Shown here: positions 47,564-58,725 of the stretch, one piece after another
Position numbering within the stretch: the first letter of the stretch is position 1
How the letters are laid out: each line of letters begins with the position of its first letter
Assembly (NCBI GenBank): GCA_905250025.1
Contig: CAJNOJ010000013.1
Location: 434,001 to 498,000 of the forward strand
DNA length: 64,000 nucleotides
DNA from: Adineta ricciae
Taxonomy: Eukaryota; Rotifera; Eurotatoria; Adinetida; Adinetidae
Direction of reading: 5' to 3'
Position numbers and translations under genes: made by a program
Notes under the pieces: generated by a model
Seen by the model: only the letters and a program-made list of their open reading frames with translations
What the model was told of the DNA's origin: nothing
Database searches by the model: none

Positions 47564-49324
47564 GGATAAGAACACTAGAAGAATAGAAAAGAAAACCTGT
47601 TTATGAACCTTGGCAAGCACCGTTTAAAACAACAGAATCAGCTCACTCCGTCATTTTATTCATGAGTAATGAAGAAGAACGCAAAGAATATCCGTTTTAT
47701 TTAAAACTAGAAAAATTAAGCGGAACAAGAAGTTTATCTCGGTAGATTTACACGTTCAACACGTTAATGAGAAGATAAGCAGGACAAAAGTTTATAGAGG
47801 ATTCTCCTTCTTGTCGTATTTGCGTTCATCACCAGCATGAAGATTTTTTTTCTAATATCGAATAGAATGTCATGAAGTGTGTGTATTTCAAGCGAACATG
47901 AAACTCAATTGAACAAATCAGATCGTTTGTAACTTTACTTGCTTCTCGTAGACGATGTACGATTGCTTACCGAGCGAATAGAAAAAGAATCATTTTCATA
48001 GTAATCTATGTGAATCTGCAACGAATATCGTCTTTTGATTGTCATAACATTAGACGATTTCCTTTCTCTTTTCTCTCGACGGATTGAGAAGGATTCTACT
48101 CAATACGCGAAGCTCACCTATATTTTCATCTGCGAGAAAATAGAAAAGAAGACATCAAATTACGGTATAAAACCTGGAAACATGCACAAGCAGACTTATC
48201 TGATTAAGGTTATGATTGATTGTGGATTTCTTTTACATCATCTATCTTTTCTTTGTCTTTTGTCCGTCAAGAAAACAAGAGTACGCTCTATTAGATTGAA
48301 TGACCTCATACAATTCGACCTATTCCACATTGTCTCACACATACGACTGAATTAACATAAGGAAAGGAAGTGATCGGCAATCACATTAGAGATTGCGAAG
48401 AAATCCAACGTTTGCTAACTCTTATCTAACTATTCAAATTAATCCTTGATGAAAAGTATTGCCTGAGAATACAAAATGTCGTAATAACGTGATAATTGTT
48501 TCTACTTTAAAACAGATGTGCATAGTTTGCTGCGACAATGCCAAAGATGATTGCAAGGTTAAGTAATGAAGCTCAATATTATTGTCAGTACGCTTCATTT
48601 CATTTCTTGAACGTCGCTGAATGAAATGACTTTCAGTAAATAAACCAGTGTTCTATGTAATTGACCCAACTTTGTTATTCAAACAATGCTCGTGTTTATT
48701 CTGACAATAGTCAGCGATCAAAATCTACATTTTCTCCCTTTTGATACTGTTAGTTTAGCACTTCTATAAACGAAATGTTTCTAAGTGTATTCTTCAGTTT
48801 TTCTTGCACAAATGAAAAGAACCACACTTCGTTTTTCAAGACAAATCGCACGAGTCTGTATCTTGATTAAGTTTTCTTTCCATTCTGTAAACAGTATTAG
48901 AGTTTCCTTTGCAAGTAATACTAATGAAGGTCTCATTCAAATGACTTTTTGCAATGAATGTCATGTTTGTTGTCTAATCTCGACTGTCGTTTTTCAAAAA
49001 CTTACTTTCATCTTCAAACATGATCGAGTCACCGCAAGTTTCCCGTCAGTACTTTGTCGAATGAATTCATTTATGAACAATATCTCGCTTAATATGCAAC
49101 TCATCTTTCTTTGAATAAAACACACATTTTACTCGCATCTCGAGTGATGTCTCTAGGCACAGACATGTTTCTTTTTCTCCTTGGTGTAACTGAATGAAAT
49201 CATGTAGATGAATGTCAATATATACTCGATATCTCACAGAAGCGCTTCACTAAATTTTATTTAAAAGCTAATCAATGCAAAGGAAATCTATCTCACAGGG
49301 TCTGTTAGCATTCTTAAAAATAAG
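47564..49324. other. 1.8-kb gene-poor region
   Basis: It holds the stomatin promoter at one end and the 3' UTR of the LAP1-like gene at the other. Two plus-strand frames of about 105 codons (48035-48355 and 48785-49114) have no recognisable domain, no signal and no splice structure. I see no RNA gene, repeat family or transposon. Confidence 0.45.
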
Positions 49325-50452
49325 TTAACAAATAGATAATTGATCCTCGTCAACAAAAAGTGTATGTCCACTGATACGAGACATCAGAGCGTCGACAAAA
49401 TCATGTTCACTTGGCCAATATTCCTTGAACCGTTCACGCAATTCACTTTCGTGTGGCGTTTCACTCGTAGCTGTCATAATGATCAATCGATGTGGAACAA
49501 CAGGATTTTCACCATCACAATAAGCAAATAATAAACGGGCTCGTTCGAATGCATCTGAAGATGAGTTATCGTCAATATGACGTAGGAGTACAGCTTGTAT
49601 GTCACTGCCTGACTTGAATAATAGTTGAAGATCCTGGTCCAATTGTAGTTTACCACCACGGTGTGACTTAAGATCGATTTCGGTTGATGCCTAAAACAGG
49701 CAAAGTACAAGATTGTTTAGTTTGATTTACCATCTGAAAAGCGAATGCAATTTACCGTAGTTGCGCGTGATTTTCTGTTTACAAATTTAAGTAGACATTG
49801 GGCAATTCTTGCAGCACTTTTCTCTTTTGGTGACAGAATCAGTAAAGTTGATACACCTTCTCGATGAGTTTGATCCATAATCGATTTTAGTGAAGCCGTA
49901 ATAGTATATTGTTGTTCATGTACAAGTCGATTATTTGGATCGATGTTCGAGCGCCAATCTTCTTTTTGTGAATTTGAATCTGAGTACGAGTCGGAAACCC
50001 GGGAAAATATCACTGCAATTGCTAGAAAAATCAACGCTCCGATTATGAGAGCAGAATTGTTTCCGGCTGAATTTTGCTACAAAAATGGAGTTTAGACTTG
50101 GCTGAAGTTCTATCCATCATTTACTTTGGATTGCTTTTTAGGAGATACACCATTTTCCGTTGTTTCATCCTTTGATTTTATATTTGACTCATCTGTTTTG
50201 TTTAAGTTATCAGCGCGTTTTTTCTTACTCTAAATAAAAGTGCATACATTTTTGCGAAAGTAAAAACAAATCAAATTATCAGAAAAGGATTTTTACCTGG
50301 TCTTCAGTGGTCTGGTTCCCTTCCTCTTCACCAGAGTTAGAATCAGCAGGGACAGAATACTTAGCGTCGGGTAATCCCTCCTTTTCCGGTGACTTGTTGC
50401 CAGAAGAAATGTGGCTATCTCTTTTTCCTTTGCCTTCTCCCTTATCCGTCAT
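49325..50452 (-). CDS. Torsin activator, LAP1/LULL1 (TOR1AIP) type
   Basis: A type II membrane protein of the nuclear envelope or ER whose luminal domain activates torsin ATPases. Start at 50452 (MTDKGEGKGKRDSHISS). The N-terminal part is hydrophilic, Lys/Ser/Glu-rich and disordered. A TM helix (ALIIGALIFLAIAVIF) follows. The luminal domain includes LKSIMDQTHREGVSTLLILS and SAARIAQCLLKFV, then LDQDLQLLFKSGSDIQAVLL, RLLFAYCDGENP, HRLIIMTATSE, and near the end MSRISGHTLFV. In LULL1 the matching W-S-R-I-S-x-L segment carries the arginine that completes the torsin active site, so the Arg of MSRIS is the predicted finger. It ends in Cys, as family members do. The N-terminal region is much shorter than in vertebrates. 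Confidence 0.8.
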
Positions 50453-51229
50453 GATTTCAAACCAAAAGCAGGCAGTAGATAAGTAATGATGAAAGTAAAA
50501 CGAGCTAGTAGATGAATGAATGAGGATGAGTCATAGATTTATATTAAACCTTTACAAAATATTCCATTGGACAAGTGATTCTAACCATTCTCCTTTTGTT
50601 TCTGAGTGTACATATCGGCATATTGACTGAATTCCAAAATCACATCACTCATATATCAAGAAATATGTCCCATGAAAAATCAACTGATCTCAATTATCGT
50701 CGTTTTCCATTAGTTTAAAACCGTTAGCAACTTGATACTGTTTACCCATGCAGTATATGGATAAACCATCTCGACCTGTTGATACCGTTAATCAGGTTTT
50801 CAAGTCCTGAAAAGTACCATTTTCCATCGATTTCCAGCAAGACAAGACTTTTTGGTGGGAATTCGTGTTCCAGTCAGACATGTAATAAATACATGATACT
50901 TCTGTTAAACAATATTTAATTTGAGTAACATATATTATCATTTGTACTTTGCCTTTCCTTTGCGAACATTTTTATCATTTCGGCCACTATTTGCGATCAT
51001 ATTTTGATAAAGCCATGACATTTTATCGAGTGACTCAAGATAGATGTTTTTGAAAAGGTGTCACTTGCCCAAAAACGAACTATAAAAACATTTCTGTATC
51101 GCATTTATTCTACATATCCAATACTTCAGGAATGCGTACGAATTTTTTTTCAAAGCTATACAAATTACTGTTCATTATGTTCAAGACTTCGATCATAATT
51201 TATTTTAGATACTGTCCACTACTTTCACT
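50453..51229. promoter_or_regulatory. Divergent intergenic region
   Basis: About 780 bp between the LAP1-like gene (-) and the small membrane protein gene (+), so both promoters are expected here. AT-rich, with no clear TATA box close to either start and no coding content. Confidence 0.4.
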
Positions 51230-51700
51230 ATGTTTAAACTATCATTGATAAATATTTTCTTTTTAACGACATGCATTCTGCCTGGAATATCGGTCTTTAT
51301 CTATTTGAGTATACCCGTTTACACTGTAAGGGTGTTTGGTGTTAGTATTAGTGATCAGTCCACACGTGATGCTGCGCAGCTATGGGTTCGGACAACGGCC
51401 AATGGTGATATACTTGTTTCACTATTGAGTGGTATTGCTTTGTACAAAGAATCGGATTGGAATTTTCGACAAATTGTTATTCGTGTGTGTTCAATATCGA
51501 ATTTTGTTCATTTCGCTTGCTTTCTCCTTCATCACTATTTCGTTGCACATCACCATATTGGTTTAGTTCTTGTATATTATTCAGCATTGTCGATGACGTT
51601 GCTCACTGGCTTAGGTTGGGGACTTAATTGGGATCAAATTCGGAAAAAGCAGGCGAAAAATCCCGATCAAATACAGTTGAATGTTGACACAAATGCCTGA
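51230..51700 (+). CDS. Small single-exon four-helix membrane protein, unknown
   Basis: A 156-residue open frame without introns. It has four predicted helices: IFFLTTCILPGISVFIYLS, a second around GDILVSLLSGIALY, a third around FVHFACFLLHHYFVA, and a fourth around GLVLVYYSALSMTLLTG. A conserved-looking loop, VFGVSISDQS...LWVRTTAN, precedes helix 2, and the tail is polar. The layout recalls short four-helix families such as TP53I11 or bacterial DUF proteins, but I cannot assign it. The lack of introns stands out here, though the gene is short enough for that to be chance. Confidence 0.6.
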   Translation: MFKLSLINIFFLTTCILPGISVFIYLSIPVYTVRVFGVSISDQSTRDAAQLWVRTTANGDILVSLLSGIALYKESDWNFRQIVIRVCSISNFVHFACFLLHHYFVAHHHIGLVLVYYSALSMTLLTGLGWGLNWDQIRKKQAKNPDQIQLNVDTNA

Positions 51701-51929
51701 TTGAATTACGTCTTTCATATCTTGTGTTATCATTTTGTATTCTGAAGTGATTTTTTGCTAATCAGTATGTAAATTAAATGCTCACTAATTTTCCTATACA
51801 AACCGTCAATTGATTTCGAGTGCAGAAGACTAGATAACTTAGAAAGTGCTTATTTATTTTGTACATAAAAAGAGCAAGAATACAGATTGAGATTTGACAT
51901 GAGTGTATACAGTAAGAAACGAGAGAGAT

Positions 51930-53405
51930 TTAAGTAGGAATTGAACTCGTTGGTTGTTCATTATTATCCAACACTTGATAACCATGTTCCTGTTTCTTCG
52001 TATTCTTATAAAGAATATAATGTTGAACAAGAAATATCAGATCGAATCCCATGGAAATAATTCCCAAACCCAATTTAGTTATCGAACCAAATATTGATGA
52101 CCAATCGTTGTAATTAATTGCTAATAAAACCATTTGTATGAGACTAAGTATTCCACCGAGAAAGTCTAACCAAACATTCCCAATGGACCAACCCTCCGTT
52201 GATCTTCGTCGACGATTCATGACTGCTTGTGGAATGTATTTGATACACGATGCAATTAGTTTCACATAGGAATAGAAATAGATCAGCAAAAGTAAATCCA
52301 TTCGACCAACAGCAGTTACAATTGTCGTTATAGTTAGAAATAAAACCGACAGGACTAATAAAATTGATGTGATGTACGAAACACGTTGTGTTGAACGCTA
52401 AAAACAAAACAAGTTTACAAATGAATATCTAAATCCATTGGATTTACATCATAGAAAAGACATTGAAAAATGGTTATCAATGTCGCAATAAATCCGTGTA
52501 AACCAAAAACGACATCGTTGACTAAGACAGGAATAACACCATGTGGATGTGACTTTCGATAACTATCCTATAAAACAAGAGTCGAACATTATTCTCGTTC
52601 ATCCTGTGAAACAAAACAAACCTGAACATCCCGCCATGAATACAATGCAATATTATAAATTGAATAACAGAAGAATCCCAATAGATTAAAAGCTAAGAAG
52701 TCGAAATGCAAACCCACAACGCTGAAGAAGACAAAAATATCAAGCGAGATTGTGACTGTTAATTCGTAATTTTCATCTATACCTTTGCCGCCGTATGTTC
52801 AAAACAATTTGTGGATAAAACGAGCAAGACCAAGCAGCAAAATAAAGCCAACCAACAATATTAATCAAACGATTCAATTTTGTACTTCGTGCAATGTTAA
52901 TGCGAAGAAAATCTCGTTCAGTTAGATTATTATTCAGACTGGGTGTCGCATTACAACCAACAATCAAATGACCGGGACGACGACCCGAGATTTGTAAAAC
53001 AATTTGCATAGGAGCTAAATGCCGTGGAAAATGAACCGGTTTCAACGGTTGAATGTAATCTGTTGATGGACTTCGATCAAGTCCGTAAACGAATGAAACG
53101 TTGACTGGTTCATCTTGTTCAGATCTAATAGCCAAGAGAAATGAATTTGAGACAAAACAAAAAAGCAGTAAAATCCTACACTAATTGAATCGTAGCTGTA
53201 GTATTGTGGTCAACAGCTACAGTTAAACTTGGAGGATCGAACAAAAACACGTGATTGTTAGCAGTCAATTGTTCACTGTCTAAGATATGAGAAGAAATCA
53301 AGATTTTGAGGAATTCGTCAGTTTGATTATCTTACTTGTGCGATGAAGAATAGAGATGATTAAAAGAGATAAAAGAAACATTCCTTTGAGATGAAAGGAT
53401 TGCAT
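51930..53405 (-). CDS. CTNS: Cystinosin, lysosomal cystine/H+ symporter
   Basis: Exports cystine from lysosomes. Start at 53405 (MQSFHLKGMFLLSLLIISIL, a signal peptide). A glycosylated luminal region follows, with N-x-T/S sites such as HNTTATIQL and LNNNLTERDF. Seven transmembrane segments then follow with two PQ-loops: SFYPQIVLN and KYIPQAVMN. Family stretches INIVGWLYFAAWS, LHFDFLAFNLLGFFCYSIYN, NDVVFGLHGF, STEGWSIGNVWLDFLGG and TKLGLGI occur in order. The C-terminus carries GYQVL, which corresponds to the lysosomal sorting signal GYDQL of human cystinosin. Introns are about 50-75 bp. A pyrimidine tract ending CATACAG lies seven bases before the ATG and may be a 5' UTR or trans-splice acceptor. 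Confidence 0.92.
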
Positions 53406-54500
53406 TTTTGTTCTGTATGAGAATAGAATGAGATCATTCGTATACATTTGTCATGTCAAAAAATTCAGATACAAAATAGACCAATAGGATTGCAGAACAG
53501 AGGTCATTAATCGAAATAAAATACTTCGTTACTGTTGGTCAACAAATGTCAATAGAAGTACGATCTTTTCTGTATGATGAATATAGAACATCAAACAGAT
53601 TTTTAATCTTCACTGATTATTTTCTATTTTTACTCGCTTTTCATTTTACAAATAAGGTATCGTACTACGATCAAATCCTACATCCATGCTTTCCGACGTT
53701 CGCGATTCGTCTAGAAATCTATGTTTGCGATTAACATCAACAGTTCGAGAAATTCCTTTTTTGCTAAGAAAAAGAAAAGTAACACGGCGATGGAATTTAC
53801 CCTCGGATAGAATTAACTATTATTATCAACTTCCTTTGAAACAAACGATTTTTTGCGAGAACATATTCATTTTCTTTTTCTATTTGTATCCAAGTATTAT
53901 AGAACGCTGATTTTTCTCTAATACATTCGAGGCACAGAAAAAATTTCTCGTTTAGATTATTTAATCGGATTCCAGAAGAGATCTTTTGTGCCATTTCTCT
54001 ATCGACTAATCGAGATGTCATTAATTTTTACGATGAGTCATCTTAAGACGAAGTTTCTATTCATATATCGTCTTTCAACATCTTGAAAGTACATTCTGTA
54101 CTTGACTATTCCATCAAAAGATATCCAGAAGGAATGAAGAAAAGTATGATTATAGTTTCTTCGATCGACGCACAATATCGACGATTGGAGAAAAACTAAA
54201 TCCTTGAGAAAAAAAAAAGAACAAAGAACATATTGCCGGGTATATTCTCTCGAAATAGTGGAGTATGCTCGTTAGAGAATGAAGAACAACATATGCCGAG
54301 CTTGGTGAAAACATCATTTAGAACGAGAGAAAAGAAAACTTCAGCTGTTGACGATTGAACAAATAAGACATGTCGTTGTTTTGTCGAAATAGCAATATTT
54401 ATTTGTAGATCTCTTTCTTCTTTTGATCTTTTTTTAGATTCTAATGGAGACTAGAGCTCGATCGGTATGAGAAAACGATTATTAACAATAAAATCTTCCG
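53406..54500. promoter_or_regulatory. Divergent intergenic region, cystinosin / fucosyltransferase
   Basis: About 1.1 kb between genes that diverge. Short frames on both strands (up to 74 codons) show no domain. It should contain both promoters. No repeats or RNA genes recognised. Confidence 0.45.
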
Positions 54501-56455
54501 ATGCGAACGTCGCTCAAGTGTCTCGTATTCTATTTGATTGTTGGCGTCATTGCACTCAATCTTTATTTTCTCGGTCAACTCTATATACAACATCAAAATA
54601 ATTCAGACAACGAACAACAACAAGAACACCATCTGCATCAGCATGTTAAGCAAAATTTTGAGAATATTCCTAAAGCAGATGATTCAATTGCGGACAAGCC
54701 ATCTTTTAATCTTAAAATTACCAATGAATTTCTGATATTAGATTGGACAGGTCATCAACATATTTTCCGAGAACAAGATCCAATCAAATGTAAGTTTAAA
54801 TGAATAGACGTCAAAATCAATTTAATTGTATAGAAACAGCATTATTTTGCATGACTTATATTTATCGACCGACACATCTGTGACCGTCTTTTACTAACAT
54901 TGTTTGTAGGAGTTGTCAGGCACCAGCTGTATTGATACAATGATAAACTAATACACTCTTCGATTTTGATTTCGTAAAGAAATGAAGTATCTTCATCGAC
55001 AAGACAGAATGATTGAGTAGAACAATTATAAACGAACAAAGAAATTATAGTCAGATTGATACTTCCCACATCCAAATGCTGCAGTTCGTGTCACTTCATT
55101 AAGGAATATTCGAAAGTGAACTAAATCTAAATTAACAGATTGTAGACTTCTAATTATTCCAGGGATGTATGAAAATATCGTACATATTTTAGGTGATTTC
55201 TCCGATATTACTCGTGAGCAATGTACATCAAAATTTGAAACAGTAACAAATGAAGCTCTTCGATCACATTTGATTGAACGCTGTGCGCGTTTGCCAAAAT
55301 TAACTGTTCGATGGACCGATGATCAATCGCGTCTGAAAGAAGCTGATCTTGTTTCGTATCATTCCATTCACATGCCATCAAATAGCTTACCAAAATTAGA
55401 ACGAAGTGATAAACGGCAACAATATTCAACAGTCTATGTACTTGAAAGTGAAGTACATTCATCTGGTGGTCGTGACTGGCATGAAATCGATTTTCCCATG
55501 TGGTATAATCTTGCACGTTCATATCCGGAACCAGCCACTTATTTCGATGTGAAACTCTATTTGGACAAACTTTTCGCTCCTGTCCGTGTACCATTTACCG
55601 CTAAGACAACATCTGCTCCCATTGTATGGATTATATCTAATTGGTAAGTTTTTTTAACATTGTTTGATCTTTACCGAATATTTTGTCTTCGTTCTTTAGT
55701 AACGCATACAATGGTCGTCAAACTTTGGTTCAACAATTGATGACTTATATTCGAGTCGATTCCTATGGTAGCTGTCTTAATAATGCTCAGTCAGCCCAAG
55801 CACAGGCACGTGCACAATCTAATGCCGAATTATATGCATCGTATAAATTTGTTATATCTATCGAAAATTCCAATTGTGAAGACTATGTTACAGAAAAACT
55901 AATCGATGGTTTATCATCAACAGCTGTTCCTATTGTGGCCAGTCGAAATGGCAAACCAGATTATACACGATTTGCACCGCGACACTCGTATATCAATGTT
56001 TATGATTACAAAACAGTTAAAGAACTCGCTGATCATTTGAAGTATCTATCGAATAATGAGACAGCTTACAACGAATATTTATGGTTTAGACGCGCACCCG
56101 CAAATAAATACGCGGTAAGTTCGAATAGAGTGATGAAAACGAAGTATAGCAGTTTATTTTTCTTTCCTTATTCTAGGCATCAGGCGCTACTGAACGTTCA
56201 TTGAGCGAGAATCTTCGTTTAGCGGATGAAATCTTAGGTAAAAATGCATCGATGCGTGAATGGTTATTGACAAAAGAAGCTAGTATAAACAAATATTGCA
56301 AATTAACTAAATTTATTCATATGACCTATTGGAAACTCATCTATAAGAGAAAGAAATATAATCGACCAGCAATAAATGAAGTTTGTTTACCTTCCGATGA
56401 TCTTGGCGCATATTTCACCAAACAATCTACTCCTCCTCTTGTTGCTGCTGATTAA
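54501..56455 (+). CDS. GT10 alpha-1,3-fucosyltransferase-like enzyme
   Basis: A Golgi type II glycosyltransferase that would transfer fucose from GDP-fucose to N- or O-glycans. Exons 54501-54789, 55163-55643, 55700-56114 and 56177-56455 join in phase to 487 residues. The N-terminus has a short cytoplasmic stub, a TM anchor (LVFYLIVGVIALNLYFLG) and a His/Gln-rich stem. The catalytic C-lobe has the GT10 signature YKFVISIENSNCEDYVTEKL, then AVPIVASRNGKPDYTRFAP, SYINVYDYKTVKELADHLKY and YNEYLWFR, in standard order. The acidic and Lys residues of the nucleotide-sugar site (E-N-S, D-Y-V-T-E-K) are intact. The first intron (373 bp) is large for the window. The acceptor specificity cannot be inferred. 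Confidence 0.88.
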
Positions 56456-57501
56456 AATAATGGTTGGTTGCTTGTTTTTTTTTATCCAGAAGATAAGTTG
56501 TGATTTTTCTATTTGTTGTCTGTAAGTTTTTAAAACAAAATTTCATCGCGAATAAACGTTGTTCAACAAAAAAAAAATAAGATCGATGGTAGTTGTAGCG
56601 AACTTCAATGAGATACACTTTTCGGTTGAAGTTTTTCAATACCATTGATCGTTAATGATGAAATATTCGACAGTGGTTGGTGAGTCTTAAAGTACAGGAT
56701 GAAATACAGCTTAAAATTTTTTGTAAACTACGCACGGATTTGTTTTTTTTCGTGTCATTCTATGTATGAATGAAAATTCGATAAAAAGAAAACAGAAATA
56801 ATCTGCTTAGATCTTACATTTTCTTTGGCAACGACCAAAGATACTTTGATTTTCGACGATGACAGCTGCGATCACAAATGCATTCAATATTTGCTTGATA
56901 AACGAACGTGTCCTACCTTGTTCAAATTTGTCAATGATAACATCGATGTTGCTCTACTTCTTTTGTTCTTAATTGATTTGATTTGTTTTGGTTTCGATAT
57001 TCGCGATGATATTTTCTTAATTTTATCGACTCGTAATATCGGTCCAACATCATCATCTCGTGTTCGTTGTCTCCAATACTGAATAGAATATCTCCAACAA
57101 CAAGTGAAAAGGACAATGAGAAGAAGAAAGACGAGTAGAAATGGCAACCGCCATGATAAAAATGTTTTCCATATTAGATTAGCTGGATATCTGTTATCTG
57201 TCACACAACTATCATACATAGCAATTCATCGAGAATAGACATGAAATTTCGAAAAATATGATTAAACAAAAACAAAAACAACCGCGAAATTACATAGCTA
57301 TTGGGAATTCAAAGAATATACGCAAAATAATCATTTTAAAACGTTTACAATAATAATTTATTCAACAGAATGCGGTATGATTCTGAGAAAAAACACAATC
57401 ATCAGTATGAAAGAGAAAACTACGTTCATAAGTTCATCGGCGCCGTCGGTGAATTTTTCTACGCATCAAAAATGTCATGATATGCAGATTTCATTATCGG
57501 C
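56456..57501. other. Intergenic, with one possible small minus-strand ORF
   Basis: No firm gene. A minus-strand frame at 57219-56884 is listed separately. The remainder is AT-rich and noncoding, with AATAAA-type signals after the fucosyltransferase stop (about 56552 onward). Confidence 0.45.
56884..57219 (-). CDS. Possible small single-pass membrane protein
   Basis: A 111-codon frame with a short N-terminus, one strong hydrophobic helix (PFLLVFLLLIVLFTCCW) and a long basic tail (KIKKISSRISKPKQIKSIK). This looks like a type I or III small membrane protein, but there is no family match, and the opposite strand also has an open frame here. Treat as tentative. Confidence 0.25.
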   Translation of the reverse strand: MYDSCVTDNRYPANLIWKTFLSWRLPFLLVFLLLIVLFTCCWRYSIQYWRQRTRDDDVGPILRVDKIKKISSRISKPKQIKSIKNKRSRATSMLSLTNLNKVGHVRLSSKY

Positions 57502-57510
57502 TATATAAAG
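57502..57510 (+). promoter_or_regulatory. TATA box of the secreted-protein gene
   Basis: TATATAAAG lies 72 bp before the ATG at 57582, in a good position for a core promoter with a short 5' UTR. It is the clearest TATA box in the window. Confidence 0.65.
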
Positions 57511-57581
57511 ACGGCGAAGAGCTTTGCCTGTTCCATTTTTCTCGTTAAGTTTTCTCGCTACTATTACGCAGTTGACTTGTA

Positions 57582-58010
57582 ATGTTTCTTCGATCAATTA
57601 TTATTCTATCAATCTTCGCACACTTTTCTGCTTATGGCATGGTTCTAGTCGATCCAATGTATCGCAAAGCTGAATTGGCTCTGAATCACTACAGTGCATC
57701 GTTATCTCGAAATCCAATTGTATATTCTCTGCTGAACGTTCTCATTCATGATCAACAAGCAAAAGCGTTTGTTTCTGACGAAGCGATCGAACTGGCTTTG
57801 CAACATATTAGAGAATTTGACTTGGAAATCAACGACCATACTGAGAAAATCTTTCGTCAAATCATCTACGGTGTAGATTGCGGACCTGCTGACAAAGATT
57901 GCTTGTCGAAAGAACAAGGTTCAGCCAGGACACCATCACCAGACACCCAACAACGGATTGTCGCTGCACTGGACAACTTCTTTGAAAAAAATCAAGTTAA
58001 TGAACAATGA
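57582..58010 (+). CDS. Small secreted protein, unknown family
   Basis: A single-exon 142-residue protein. It has a clear signal peptide (MFLRSIIILSIFAHFSAYG) followed by a mostly helical mature chain (LVDPMYRKAELALNHY; EAIELALQHIREFDLEI). Only two Cys residues occur in the mature part, close together in GVDCGPADKDCLSKE, and could form one disulphide. No family is recognised. A strong TATA box and a nearby polyadenylation signal make this a well-formed, probably highly expressed gene. Confidence 0.65.
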   Translation: MFLRSIIILSIFAHFSAYGMVLVDPMYRKAELALNHYSASLSRNPIVYSLLNVLIHDQQAKAFVSDEAIELALQHIREFDLEINDHTEKIFRQIIYGVDCGPADKDCLSKEQGSARTPSPDTQQRIVAALDNFFEKNQVNEQ

Positions 58011-58105
58011 GCTCTACACATAATGCGCGTTCAGAGACTTTCTTTCAAACTAAACTTCGTGGATAGATCACTGTATACAACTATGTATGTGCTGTTCTAC
58101 GTTCC

Positions 58106-58111
58106 AATAAA
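58106..58111 (+). terminator. Polyadenylation signal AATAAA
   Basis: AATAAA 96 bp after the secreted-protein stop codon; a second one is at 58152-58157. Confidence 0.5.
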
Positions 58112-58725
58112 ACGTTTGAAGTTACGATCAAAGAATTCTCTGTTGAAATCAAATAAAGTATTGTGCTTAGTGTCATATAATCAACAAAGAGCATTTTTAT
58201 TTTTAATATGTAACTGGCAGAAACACGACATGTTTCTAGGTAAAAATAATGGAATCATGAAAAATGATATTTGACACAGCTCTGTGTTTTCCTTTTTGAT
58301 TTTACACAGTTCAATCAACACGGTCATAATGATTACTCTTCCTAGTTTCTTTGACTTGCCCGAAAACAATTCTAATAAGTGTATGTCTAAAATTTCTCAT
58401 TAAAAAATGTTTTTAATGTAGAAAAAAACGCTTTCTAATGGTTCAATCTATTTTTGCTCCGTGCACCATCGTTTTATTTGACGTTTTCAAATTTATCGCC
58501 GTATGTCTTCTCTATTCTATTCAGTCAGTCTATCACAACTGTCTGACTTTTTTCCTTTCTTTCGTTCTGTCTTTCTCTCTCTCCTGCACGAATAGACATT
58601 AGCCATTCAATCGAATCTAACACCAAACAAAATATTATCTTTCACACAAACATGTATATGTTCAATCGAGCAAATGTTTCCTAAGTGATCACTGATACTT
58701 CATATTTGTCAAACGGACATCAGCA
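58112..58725. other. Intergenic, upstream of the Cys/His-motif gene
   Basis: No gene supported. It has a pyrimidine-rich stretch near 58550-58583. It probably includes the next gene's promoter. Confidence 0.45.

Noticed and set aside
47564-47620. N-terminal extension of stomatin from the ATG at 47620
   Set aside because: A TTCTAG acceptor lies within it and the extension is not seen in the family; a start at 47563 is simpler.
48035-49114. Two plus-strand frames of about 105 codons in the stomatin-LAP1 gap
   Set aside because: No domain, no splice structure, no promoter signal, and composition like the surrounding AT-rich DNA.
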